Assembly: GCF_017565645.3 (NCBI RefSeq) | Contig: NZ_CP086136.1 | Span: 3,579,501 to 3,643,500, forward strand | Length of the DNA: 64,000 nt | Direction of reading: 5' to 3' | DNA from: Bradyrhizobium barranii subsp. barranii | Lineage (GTDB): Bacteria; Pseudomonadota; Alphaproteobacteria; Rhizobiales; Xanthobacteraceae | Part shown: piece after piece, positions 8,703 to 16,637 of the stretch | How positions within the stretch are numbered: the first letter of the stretch is position 1 | How the letters are laid out: each line of letters opens with the position of its first letter | Position numbers and translations under genes: made by a program | Notes under the pieces: model-generated | Seen by the model: the letters and a program-made list of their open reading frames with translations, nothing else | Told to the model about the DNA's origin: nothing | The model's database searches: none

Positions 8703-9250
8703 CTCGAGTGCTCCTCTTCCGCCGTCCAGGCCGCGCGCAGCATGGCGCGGGCGCGGGCGAGGCGGGACATCACGGTGCCGACGGGGGCGCCGACGGCCTC
8801 GGCGATTTCACGATAGGACAGGTTGTTGATCTCCCGCAGCACGAATGTTTCCTTGAACGGTTCGGCGAGCGCGTCGATCAGCTTGCGGATGGCGCCGGCA
8901 TCGCGGCTGCGCAGCACCTCGGTCTCGGGGCTCGCCTCGGTCTCCTGCCAGATCGGCGTCTGCTCGGCGGCACCGGGCGTATCCTCGATCGCGCTGTGCT
9001 GCCGGTGCGCGCGCCGCGCATATTCGGCGTTGCAGACGTTGCGCAGGATCGCGAACAGCCAGGGCTTCATCGCCGGCCCGCGATAGCTGTCAAAGTGCTT
9101 CAGCGCGCGCAGATAGCACTCCTGCACCGCGTCCTCGGCGTCGGAGGCATCGCGCAGCAGATAGCGCGCGAGCGTGTAGACGTCGTCGAGATAGGGCAGC
9201 GCGGCTTCGCGGAAGCGCTGCGCCTTCTGCAAATCGTCGTTGGCGGGCAT
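8699..9250 (-). CDS. ECF-family RNA polymerase sigma factor
   Basis: A 183-aa sigma-70 group 4 factor: region 2 near residues 15-80 (ARYLLRDASDAEDAVQECYL and WLFAILRNV) and region 4 near 120-175 (FVLREINNLSYREIAEAVG, then GTVMSRLARAR). The start at 9250 (MPANDD) is chosen because GCGAGGAG precedes it and the product then has the usual ECF length; the frame stays open to 9400 but that extension is unlike the family. It is coupled to the anti-sigma gene by a 4-base overlap. Cupredoxin and phosphoesterase genes upstream on the same strand are plausible targets. Confidence 0.9.
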   Translation of the reverse strand: MPANDDLQKAQRFREAALPYLDDVYTLARYLLRDASDAEDAVQECYLRALKHFDSYRGPAMKPWLFAILRNVCNAEYARRAHRQHSAIEDTPGAAEQTPIWQETEASPETEVLRSRDAGAIRKLIDALAEPFKETFVLREINNLSYREIAEAVGAPVGTVMSRLARARAMLRAAWTAEEEHSR

Positions 9251-9285
9251 CGCTCCTCGCTTTGCCTCTTGTTCTGCGCGTCGCG

Positions 9286-9312
9286 TTGTTTCGTCCCTGT
9301 TTGTTTCGTCCC
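9286..9312. promoter_or_regulatory. 15-base-period direct repeat upstream of the ECF sigma gene
   Basis: TTGTTTCGTCCC occurs at 9286-9297 and again at 9301-9312 (read as GGGACGAAACAA on the sense strand). The pair lies 36-62 bases before the sigma start, where an operator or tandem -35-like element would be. No regulator can be named. Confidence 0.35.
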
Positions 9313-9392
9313 CGTGTGTGACGGAAGGCACACGAGCCCGGCCGGCGTGGGACCACCGGCCGGGCAAGACGTTGATGCCTTGGTTTGAGACG

Positions 9393-9716
9393 TTACTCAA
9401 CCTTGATCATCCCCGTCATGTGCGGGTGCAACGAACAAAAATATTTGTAGTCGCCCGCATTGGTGAAGGTGAACGAGAACTTGTCGTCGGTGTCCAGGGC
9501 CTTGGACCTGAACTTGCCGGCCGACACCACGGTGTGGGGGATGTCGTCCCGGTTGGTCCAGGTCACGGTGGTGCCGAGCTTGATCTTCAACTCGGCCGGC
9601 TGGAAAACGAAATTGTCGATATGCACTTCCATGTCGTCGGCACGGGCCGTCGTTGCGGGCAACAGGATGGCCGCGACCACGGCGACACCGAAGTCGCGGC
9701 GATTGAGTGTTTTCAT
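9393..9716 (-). CDS. Exported cupredoxin (amicyanin/plastocyanin-like blue copper protein)
   Basis: A 107-aa type 1 copper protein with an N-terminal signal (NRRDFGVAVVAAILLPA, possibly Tat, cut near ARA-DD). The copper ligands expected for an amicyanin-type site are all present: H61 in DIPHTV, then C94, H97 and M100 in YFCSLHPHM. It would carry electrons or bind copper in the periplasm. It sits 24 bp after a Tat-type metallophosphoesterase and ahead of the ECF sigma gene on the same strand. Confidence 0.9.
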   Translation of the reverse strand: MKTLNRRDFGVAVVAAILLPATTARADDMEVHIDNFVFQPAELKIKLGTTVTWTNRDDIPHTVVSAGKFRSKALDTDDKFSFTFTNAGDYKYFCSLHPHMTGMIKVE

Positions 9717-9740
9717 TGTCAGCTTCCGTTCAGCCCTGGA

Positions 9741-10682
9741 TCAACCCTGCAGTGGCGTGTCGATGATCGCGAGCCGCTGCTCGTTCTGCTTGAAGTTGAT
9801 GCTGGCGACGCCGAGCATGCCGCGCAGCTTTGCGTCCTCGACCTTCATCGGTCCGGGCGAGGGCGCGGACCCCGGCGCCGGTTGCGGGAACGCAGTCGAG
9901 CGCGCGGTGTGGAAGGTGACGTTGCCCTCGACCTTCTGCATCACCTGATGGATATGGCCGTTCAGCACGGTGACGGAGCCGAAGCCTTTCACGTGTTCCA
10001 GCGCGCGGCCGCCGTCCTCGGTGCCCCAGCCCCATTCGGGATAGACCGTCCAGAGCGGGATGTGCGCGAACAGCACGATCGGTGTCGATTTCGACTTGCC
10101 GCGCAGGTCGTCCTCGAGCCAGGCGAGTTGCTCGGCGCCGAGATTACCGAGGCCGCCGGCCTTGAGGTCGACGACGTTGACGAGGCCGATGAAGTGCACG
10201 CCGCCGGCGTCGAACGAATACCAGCCCGCACCCTTGGTGCCGCGGCCGTAACGCTCGCGATAGAACTTCACCTCCTCGTCGAGGAAGTCATGCTCGCCCG
10301 GCACGTAGTGCACGTCGAGCTTGCTTTGCGAGATGATGCGGTCGGCATTGTCGAACTCGGCGGCCTTCGACAGATGCGTGATGTCGCCGGTGTGGATCAT
10401 GAAGGAGGGTTTGGTCGGCATCGCGTTGATCTTGTTGACGGCTTCCTCCAGCGTGCCGAGCGCGTTGGGGTTCGCCGGCTTGTCGAAGCCGACATGGCTG
10501 TCGCTGATCTGGAGGAAGGTCATGCCGGGTGCGGCCGCGGTGGCGGCCTGCGCGGAATCGATGATGCCGAGCGAGCGCGGCACGCCGCCCGTGATGGTCC
10601 AGAGCACCCCGGTGCCGGCCCAGGTCATGCATTCCAGCACCTTGCGGCGGCTGACGCCGTCCCCGTGATCGTGTCCGCTCAT
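9741..10682 (-). CDS. Tat-exported calcineurin-like metallophosphoesterase
   Basis: 313 aa. The N-terminus has SRRKVLECMTW followed by a hydrophobic run, a twin-arginine-type signal. All five metallophosphoesterase metal-binding blocks are visible in order: DSH, GDI, GEHD (usual GNHD), HIP and NGHIH, giving a dinuclear metal site as in class III cyclic nucleotide phosphodiesterases (CpdA/Icc) and related enzymes. The periplasmic substrate is unknown. It is the first gene of a leftward group with the cupredoxin, ECF sigma and anti-sigma. Confidence 0.85.
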   Translation of the reverse strand: MSGHDHGDGVSRRKVLECMTWAGTGVLWTITGGVPRSLGIIDSAQAATAAAPGMTFLQISDSHVGFDKPANPNALGTLEEAVNKINAMPTKPSFMIHTGDITHLSKAAEFDNADRIISQSKLDVHYVPGEHDFLDEEVKFYRERYGRGTKGAGWYSFDAGGVHFIGLVNVVDLKAGGLGNLGAEQLAWLEDDLRGKSKSTPIVLFAHIPLWTVYPEWGWGTEDGGRALEHVKGFGSVTVLNGHIHQVMQKVEGNVTFHTARSTAFPQPAPGSAPSPGPMKVEDAKLRGMLGVASINFKQNEQRLAIIDTPLQG

Positions 10683-10780
10683 CGCACGTCTCCACTTCGC
10701 CCGGAATTGGGCTTCGGGGAGTTGATTGGGGGAGGGGTGGACTTATTCCCGGATGCGATGACGTTTTCGTGAGGTGGGGG

Positions 10781-10942
10781 TCTCGTGTCCCGGACGCGAT
10801 GCAACGCCAAAAGCGCGTTCACGCGCGTCTTCGACGCGCTATGGCGGTGCGCCGCAGAGCCGGGACCCACGCGGCTCGGGTTGTCTGGGCCCCGGCTCTG
10901 CGCAGCAGCGTTGCACGCTGCTGCGCGTCCGGGGCGCGAGAC
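10781..10942. repeat. Large inverted repeat with CGGGACGCG/CGCGTCCG ends
   Basis: Outer arms TCTCGTGTCCCGGACGCG (from 10781) and CGCGTCCGGGGCGCGAGA (to 10942) face each other across about 125 bp, with a nested inverted pair (CAGAGCCGGG / CCCGGCTCTG). It fills most of the gap before the alpha/beta hydrolase, whose stop codon begins at the next base. It has the form of a rhizobial palindromic element. Confidence 0.7.
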
Positions 10943-11824
10943 TTATTTCGCGAATTCCCGCACGGCGGCTACCACGCGTTCCGGCACTTCCTGCGCCACG
11001 CAGTGCCCGGCACCCTCGAAGACCATCGTGCTGACACGCGGAATCAGCGACACGGCGCGTCGCGCCATCTCCTTGTAGATCGGTCCCGACTTCTCGGCAG
11101 TGGTGACGCGCACCGGGCAGTCGATCTCGGTGAGCGAGACAAACGGATTGCCGCGGGCATCGCCGACATAGACCTGCTCCATCGCCTCGTAGATCGGACG
11201 CAGGATTGCGAATTCGATCTCGGGCGTGCAGCTAAGCCGAACCCGGCCATTCTCCAGCGGCACGAAGCCGTGGCGCACATAGGCCCGGAGCGACGTCTCG
11301 GTCCAATCGGCAAACGCCGGCGCTGTGCGGTAGCGCTCGAACACGGTGTCGGCACTGTCGAATTCGGCCCGCCGGCGCAGCGTGCCCTGGACGCGGGTGA
11401 GCGAGTCTTCGCTCAAGCCTCCGGGCCGCGCTGCGCGCGGGTCCATCACGGTCGGCTCCATCACGAACAGGCGCGTGAAGCGTCCTGGCCGAAGTTTCGT
11501 CGCGAGCAGGAGATCGGTCGCGCCGGCGCTGTGGCCGATGCCGTAGACGTTGCGCAGATCGAGTGCATCGATCACCCGGCAGACGTCCTCGGCATAGTCA
11601 AGGAAATGATAGGCATCGGGCTTGTGGCTCGCGCCGTGGCCGCGGCGGTCGAGCGCATAGACAGTGTAGGTCGATGCAAGCTCGCGCGCGACCTCGTCCC
11701 AGACGTCGGCGACGAAACCGGTGCCGTGCACGAGCAGGGCGGGCGGCTTCCCGCTCTCGCCCCATTGCAGCATGGCGATCTGCGCATCAGTGGGGCCGAT
11801 GGAGAAGCGATGTGGATTGATCAT
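10943..11824 (-). CDS. Alpha/beta hydrolase
   Basis: 293 aa with the alpha/beta-hydrolase fold signatures: oxyanion-hole HGTG (33-36), nucleophile elbow GHSAG with S99, and a C-terminal GAGHC supplying the catalytic histidine. RGHGAS is the usual strand-4 motif. There is no signal peptide, so it is probably cytoplasmic. The substrate cannot be told from sequence. It follows the GMC oxidoreductase by 12 bp on the same strand, so the two probably form an operon in catabolism of an alcohol or ester. Confidence 0.85.
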   Translation of the reverse strand: MINPHRFSIGPTDAQIAMLQWGESGKPPALLVHGTGFVADVWDEVARELASTYTVYALDRRGHGASHKPDAYHFLDYAEDVCRVIDALDLRNVYGIGHSAGATDLLLATKLRPGRFTRLFVMEPTVMDPRAARPGGLSEDSLTRVQGTLRRRAEFDSADTVFERYRTAPAFADWTETSLRAYVRHGFVPLENGRVRLSCTPEIEFAILRPIYEAMEQVYVGDARGNPFVSLTEIDCPVRVTTAEKSGPIYKEMARRAVSLIPRVSTMVFEGAGHCVAQEVPERVVAAVREFAK

Positions 11825-11836
11825 GGGGACAGGATG

Positions 11837-13456
11837 CTACTTCGCATCCTCCAAAATCATCGTCGCGCCCTTCTCGGCGATCATCGCGGTCGGCGTGTTG
11901 GTATTGCCTGACGTTATCGTCGGCATGATCGACGCGTCGATAATGCGCAGACCGCTCAGGCCGTAGAAACGCAGCCGCTCGTCCACCACCGCCATCGGAT
12001 CATTCGCCGCGCCCATCTTCGCGGTGCCGACGGGATGGAAGATGGTGGTGCCGATGTCGCCGGCGGCCTTGGCGAGCGAGGCATCGTCGTCGCCGACGGT
12101 GGGGCCGGGCAGATATTCGCTCGGGCGATATTTGGCGAGCGCCTTCTGCTGCATCAGTCGCCGCGTGGTGCGGATGGCGTCGGCGCCGACCTGGCGGTCG
12201 TCGTCGGTCGACAGATAGTTCGGCGCGATGATCGGCTTCTCGTCCGGGCTCGCCGAGCGCAGCCGCACCGTGCCGCGCGAGGTCGGCTGCAGATTGCAGG
12301 CGCTCACCGTGATCGCGGGGAAGCGGTGCAGGGGATCGCCGAACTTGTCGAGCGACAGCGGCTGCACGTGGAACTGGATGTTGGCGCGGGCGCGCGTCGC
12401 ATCGGAGCGCGTGAAGATGCCGAGCTGCGACGGCGCCATGGTCAGCGGGCCGCGGCGGCGGAAGGCGTAGTCGAGCCCCATCAGGCCACGGCGGAACAAA
12501 TTGTAGTAGGTCTCGTTCAGCGTGCGCACACCCTCGACCTTGTAGATCGCGCGCTGCTGGAGATGGTCTTGAAGGTTGCGGCCGACGCCGGGCTTGTCCA
12601 TCACGATGTCGATGCCGAGCGGCGACAGCCAGTCGGCAGGCCCGATGCCGGAGCGATGCAGCACCTGCACCGAGCCGATCGAGCCCGCCGAAAGGATCAC
12701 TTCGCGCTTGGCGCGCGCCTCGATAACCTCGCCATTCTGGATGAAGCGCACGCCGACGGCGCGGCCCTGCTCGATGATGAGACGGTCGACCAGCACGTTC
12801 TTCTCGAGCCGCAGATTTTGGCGGTTCAGCGCCGGCTTGAGGAAGCCGCGCGCCGACGACCAGCGCCGGCCGCGCTTCTGGTTGACGTGGAAATAGCTGG
12901 TGCCTTCGTTGTCGCCGGTGTTGAAATCCGGAATGCGCTTGATGCCCATCTCCTCGGCGGCGTCACCGACGGCGTCGAGAACGGCCCATGACAGCCGCGG
13001 CGCCTCGATGCGCCAGCCGCCGCCGGCGCCGTGATGCTCGCTCGCGCCGAGGAAGTGATCTTCGAGTTTCTTGAACAGCGGCAGCACGTCGTCATAGCCC
13101 CAGCCGGTCATGCCGAGCTGGCGCCAGTGGTCGTAATCGGCGGCCTGTCCGCGCATCGAGATCATGGCGTTGATCGCCGAAGAGCCGCCGATCACCTTGC
13201 CGCGGGGATAGGCCAGCGAGCGGCCGTTCAGGCCCGGCTCCGCCTCGGTCTTGAACATCCAGTCCGAGCGCGGATTGCCGATCGCGAAGAGATAGCCGAC
13301 CGGAATGTGGAACCAGATCCAGTTGTCGTCGCCGCCGGCTTCGAGAATGAGGACGCGATTCCCCGATGCGGCCGAGAGGCGGTTGGCGATGATACAGCCG
13401 GCGGTGCCGGCTCCGACGACAATGTAGTCAAACTCACCTTCGAGGCGCCTCGGCAT
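11837..13456 (-). CDS. GMC-family FAD oxidoreductase (choline/alcohol dehydrogenase-like)
   Basis: The start at 13456 (MPRRLEGEFDYIVVGAG) has GGAAG just upstream; a longer frame to 13507 only reads into a repeat element. The 539-aa product has the N-terminal FAD Rossmann motif VVGAGTAGC, the GMC signature with YPRGKVIGGSSAINAM, and the C-terminal catalytic region with FHPVGTAKMG carrying the conserved His, followed by NTNTPTAMIAEKGA. These enzymes oxidise alcohols to aldehydes, and BetA is the best-known member, but specificity cannot be set here. It is upstream of and close to the alpha/beta hydrolase. Confidence 0.9.
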   Translation of the reverse strand: MPRRLEGEFDYIVVGAGTAGCIIANRLSAASGNRVLILEAGGDDNWIWFHIPVGYLFAIGNPRSDWMFKTEAEPGLNGRSLAYPRGKVIGGSSAINAMISMRGQAADYDHWRQLGMTGWGYDDVLPLFKKLEDHFLGASEHHGAGGGWRIEAPRLSWAVLDAVGDAAEEMGIKRIPDFNTGDNEGTSYFHVNQKRGRRWSSARGFLKPALNRQNLRLEKNVLVDRLIIEQGRAVGVRFIQNGEVIEARAKREVILSAGSIGSVQVLHRSGIGPADWLSPLGIDIVMDKPGVGRNLQDHLQQRAIYKVEGVRTLNETYYNLFRRGLMGLDYAFRRRGPLTMAPSQLGIFTRSDATRARANIQFHVQPLSLDKFGDPLHRFPAITVSACNLQPTSRGTVRLRSASPDEKPIIAPNYLSTDDDRQVGADAIRTTRRLMQQKALAKYRPSEYLPGPTVGDDDASLAKAAGDIGTTIFHPVGTAKMGAANDPMAVVDERLRFYGLSGLRIIDASIMPTITSGNTNTPTAMIAEKGATMILEDAK

Positions 13457-13477
13457 TCTGCTTCCACCCAAACAGGC

Positions 13478-13574
13478 GTCATGCCCGGGCTCGTCCCGGG
13501 CATCCACGCGCTTTCCGTCCTAATAGTCAGACGTGGATGGCCAAGACAAGCTGGTGACAAGCCCGGCCATGACG
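13478..13574. repeat. Dyad repeat, CGTCATGCCCGGGC family
   Basis: CGTCATGCCCGGGCTCGTCCCGGGCATCCACG opens the element and a matching inverted end (GGATGGCCAAG...GCCCGGCCATGACG) closes it. The same architecture is at 63165-63288. It lies between the divergent GMC oxidoreductase and M20 amidohydrolase genes. Confidence 0.8.
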
Positions 13575-13667
13575 AGAGCACAGGGGGCCCTCGATCCACG
13601 GGAGTTAGGTGGACTGGTGCTTGCATGGTAGACAGTCCTGTATTCCCAACAAGGCTTGAGACCCTCC

Positions 13668-14840
13668 ATGCCCATCGTGAACCGCGTCGCCGACCTCCAA
13701 CCCGATATTCAGGCCTGGCGCCGGGACATCCACCAGCATCCGGAGCTGCTGTACGACGTCCACCGCACCGCAGCATTCGTTGCGGACCGGCTGCGCGAGT
13801 TCGGCTGCGACGAGGTTGTGACCGGCCTCGGGCAGACCGGCGTGGTCGGCGTGATCAAGGGCAGCAAGCCGGCCGGCGACGGGCTCAAGGTGATCGGCAT
13901 GCGCGCCGACATGGACGCGCTGCCCGTCGACGAGCAGACCAACCTGCCTTACGCCTCCAAGACTCCGGGCAAGATGCACGCCTGTGGCCATGACGGCCAC
14001 ACCGCGATGCTGCTCGGTGCGGCCCGCTACCTCGCCGAGACCCGCAACTTCGCCGGTGATGCTGTCGTGATCTTCCAGCCGGCCGAGGAGGGCGGCGCCG
14101 GCGGCGCGGCCATGGTCAAGGACGGCCTGATGGAGCGCTTCGGCATCGAGCAGGTCTACGGCATGCACAACGGCCCGGGCATTCCGATCGGCTCGTTCGC
14201 GATCCGGCCGGGTCCGATCATGGCGGCGACCGACGAAGTCGACATCATGATCGAGGGGCTCGGCGGCCATGCCGCGCGTCCGCACAAATGCGTCGATTCC
14301 GTGCTGGTCGGCGCGCAGGTGATCACCGCGCTGCAGTCGATCGTCGCCCGCAGCGTCGATCCCCTGGAATCGGCCGTGATCTCGATCTGCGAATTCCACG
14401 CCGGCAATGCCCGCAACGTCATTCCGCAGACTGCGACGTTGAGGGGCACCATCCGCACGTTGTCGCCGGAGGTGCGCAAGCTGGTCGAGAAGCGCGTGCA
14501 CGAAGTGGTGGCGGGCGTGGCGCAGATCACCGGTGCCAAGATCGACCTGCACTACAAGCGCAACTACCCTGTCGTGAACAACCACGCCGCGGAGACCGAG
14601 GTGGCGCGGCGCATCGCCAGGAACGTTGCCGGCGAGGCCAATGTGCACGAGATGCCGCCGCTGATGGGCGGCGAGGATTTCGCCTACATGCTGGAAGCGC
14701 GGCCCGGCGCCTTCATCTTCTGCGGCAACGGCGACAGCGCCGGCCTGCATCACCCCGCCTACAATTTCAACGACGAGGCGATCGTGTTCGGCACGTCCTA
14801 TTGGGTCAAGCTGGTCGAGGAGTCGCTCGCGGCGTCTTAA
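13668..14840 (+). CDS. M20-family amidohydrolase (hippurate hydrolase/N-acyl-amino-acid deacylase type)
   Basis: A 390-aa M20D metallopeptidase. The ATG at 13668 (MPIVNRVADLQPD) is preferred to the TTG four codons upstream. Metal-site motifs are present: RADMDALP, HACGHDGHTAM with the binuclear-zinc His and Cys, and PAEEGGAGG with the catalytic Glu; GGEDFAYM near the C-terminus is also typical. Members cleave N-acyl or N-benzoyl groups from amino acids in the cytoplasm. It stands alone, ended by a strong hairpin shared with the convergent pit gene. Confidence 0.9.
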   Translation: MPIVNRVADLQPDIQAWRRDIHQHPELLYDVHRTAAFVADRLREFGCDEVVTGLGQTGVVGVIKGSKPAGDGLKVIGMRADMDALPVDEQTNLPYASKTPGKMHACGHDGHTAMLLGAARYLAETRNFAGDAVVIFQPAEEGGAGGAAMVKDGLMERFGIEQVYGMHNGPGIPIGSFAIRPGPIMAATDEVDIMIEGLGGHAARPHKCVDSVLVGAQVITALQSIVARSVDPLESAVISICEFHAGNARNVIPQTATLRGTIRTLSPEVRKLVEKRVHEVVAGVAQITGAKIDLHYKRNYPVVNNHAAETEVARRIARNVAGEANVHEMPPLMGGEDFAYMLEARPGAFIFCGNGDSAGLHHPAYNFNDEAIVFGTSYWVKLVEESLAAS

Positions 14841-14862
14841 CGCCGAACCGAAGCACAAACGA

Positions 14863-14891
14863 AAAGGGCCCGTGCATCGCACGGGCCCTTT
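14863..14891. terminator. Bidirectional terminator between the amidohydrolase and pit genes
   Basis: A 13-bp stem (AAAGGGCCCGTGC with its complement, 14863-14875 and 14879-14891) around a 3-base loop. The T-rich sides serve both the rightward amidohydrolase and the leftward phosphate transporter. Confidence 0.85.
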
Positions 14892-14911
14892 GTCTTTGCG
14901 GAATGATCGGC

Positions 14912-16540
14912 TCAGAAGATCCGCGAGAAGATCACATACAGTGTGGCCGACAGCGCGATCGCGCAGGGCAGCGTCAGCACCCAGGCCATCAGCAGGTTGC
15001 GGATGGTCGCCATCTGCAGGCCCGAGCCGTTCGCGGCCATGGTGCCGGCGACACCCGACGACAGCACGTGGGTGGTCGAGACCGGCAGGCCGAACACGTC
15101 GGCGGCGCCGATCGTGGCGGCGGCGACCAGCTCGGCGGAGGCGCCCTGTGCGTAGGTGAGATGGGTCTTGCCGATCTTCTCACCGACGGTGACGACGATG
15201 CGCTTCCAGCCGACCATGGTGCCGAGGCCGAGCGCGATGGCGACGGCGACCTTCACCCAGGTCGGGATGAACTTGGTGGCGCTATCGAGGCCGCCCTTGT
15301 AGGCGTTCAAGGTCGCGACCTCTTCCTTGTTGAGGTCGTTTTCCTTGTCCTTCATCAGGAAGCGGATCGCTTCCGAGGTCAGGTACATGTCGTTACGGGT
15401 GTTGCCGACCACTTCCGCCGGTACCTTGTTGAGCGAGCCGTACTTCGCGACTTGGTCGCCGACATCCTTCACCAGCACCGACAGCGAGGGGTAGGTGCCT
15501 TCGCTGATGTGGTGCGAGGTGATGTACTGCGTCACCGCAGGACGGGGATCGCCGATGATCGAGTGACCGGCGCCCTTGGCCGCGATCACCTTGGAGGCTG
15601 CGTCCGAGACCTTCTGGAACTGGGCGACCTGGCTCTCCGGCAGCGCGCGGTTGAGCGCGTAAGCGGTCGGCACGGTGCCGATCAGGATCAGCATGATCAG
15701 GCCCATGCCCTTCTGGCCGTCGTTCGAGCCGTGGGCGAAGCTGACGCCGGTGCAGGTTGCGATCAGCAGGCCGCGGATCCAGAGCGGCGGCGCCTTGTTG
15801 CCTTCGGGCGCGGCATAGAGCGCAGGGTTGCGCACGATGAACTTGAGCAGCAGCAGCAGCACGGCGGCGCAGATGAAACCGAACAGCGGCGACAGCAGCA
15901 GCGCGTAGCCGATCTCGGTGGCCTTGCTCCAGTCGACGCCCGAGGTGCCGTCGCGGCCGCGCATGACGGCATTGGCGATGCCGACGCCGATGATCGAGCC
16001 GATCAGCGTGTGCGAGGAGGAGGCGGGCAGGCCGAAATACCAGGTACCGAGGTTCCAGATGATCGCGGCGATCAAGAGTGCGAACACCATGGCGAAGCCG
16101 GCGCTGGAGCCGACCTGGAGGATCAGCTCGACCGGCAGCAGCGAGACGATGCCGAACGCGACCGCGCCGGAGGACAGCAGCACGCCGAGGAAGTTGAAGA
16201 AGCCCGACCACATCACCGCGAATTCAGCCGGCAGCGAATGGGTGTAGATCACGGTCGCCACCGCGTTGGCGGTGTCGTGGAAGCCGTTGACGAATTCGAA
16301 GCCGAGCGCGATCAGCAGCGCGACGAACAAGAGGATGTAGGGCAGGAAGGTCGTCACCTTCGTGCCGGTCGCGTTGACGTCGACATAGATGCTGTAGGCA
16401 ACGAACAGCAGGCCTGCGGCAAGGATGCCGAAGAACAGGATCATCGTGAGCGGGTTAAAACCCTTGTCGAGATTGGGCCTGGATGCCGGCTGGACAGGCG
16501 TCGGATCGCCTACCGCACGGTCGAATGCAACATCTGTCAT
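14912..16540 (-). CDS. pit: PiT-family inorganic phosphate transporter
   Basis: 542 aa with the duplicated PiT signature: GFEFVNGFHDTANAVATVIYT in the N-half and ISFAHGSNDGQKGMG in the C-half, both with the conserved D/N phosphate-binding residues. There are about ten membrane spans, with a large central loop (about 300-400). It is a low-affinity, proton-driven phosphate (metal-phosphate) importer. The N-terminus carries about 30 extra polar residues compared with E. coli PitA. No adjacent DUF47/PhoU-like gene is present, unlike the orfA-pit arrangement of Sinorhizobium. A probable Pho box lies 49 bp upstream. Confidence 0.95.
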   Translation of the reverse strand: MTDVAFDRAVGDPTPVQPASRPNLDKGFNPLTMILFFGILAAGLLFVAYSIYVDVNATGTKVTTFLPYILLFVALLIALGFEFVNGFHDTANAVATVIYTHSLPAEFAVMWSGFFNFLGVLLSSGAVAFGIVSLLPVELILQVGSSAGFAMVFALLIAAIIWNLGTWYFGLPASSSHTLIGSIIGVGIANAVMRGRDGTSGVDWSKATEIGYALLLSPLFGFICAAVLLLLLKFIVRNPALYAAPEGNKAPPLWIRGLLIATCTGVSFAHGSNDGQKGMGLIMLILIGTVPTAYALNRALPESQVAQFQKVSDAASKVIAAKGAGHSIIGDPRPAVTQYITSHHISEGTYPSLSVLVKDVGDQVAKYGSLNKVPAEVVGNTRNDMYLTSEAIRFLMKDKENDLNKEEVATLNAYKGGLDSATKFIPTWVKVAVAIALGLGTMVGWKRIVVTVGEKIGKTHLTYAQGASAELVAAATIGAADVFGLPVSTTHVLSSGVAGTMAANGSGLQMATIRNLLMAWVLTLPCAIALSATLYVIFSRIF

Positions 16541-16588
16541 TTTTGGACGCCCCTTAACTGATTAGAAGGGCTATTGTCCGCGATGGAT

Positions 16589-16606
16589 TTGAAAGCTGGA
16601 TGACAG
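16589..16606 (-). promoter_or_regulatory. Candidate Pho box (PhoB site) upstream of pit
   Basis: On the minus strand CTGTCAT-CCAG-CTTTCAA gives two 7-base direct repeats with a 4-base spacer, close to the consensus CTGTCAT-N4-CTGTCAT. It is 49 bp before the pit start. In Sinorhizobium meliloti PhoB represses pit when phosphate is low, so the same control is likely here. Confidence 0.7.
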
Positions 16607-16637
16607 CTGCGTCCAAAAGTCGCTTTCCCACCTGTAT

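Noticed and set aside
12035..12991. Long open frame opposite the GMC oxidoreductase gene
   Set aside because: It is an Arg/Ala/Asp-rich shadow frame of the GC-rich coding strand; the reverse strand has full GMC motifs.
14288..16561. 757-codon open frame across the amidohydrolase end and opposite pit
   Set aside because: It crosses a strong bidirectional terminator and has no motif; both real genes are clearly identified.
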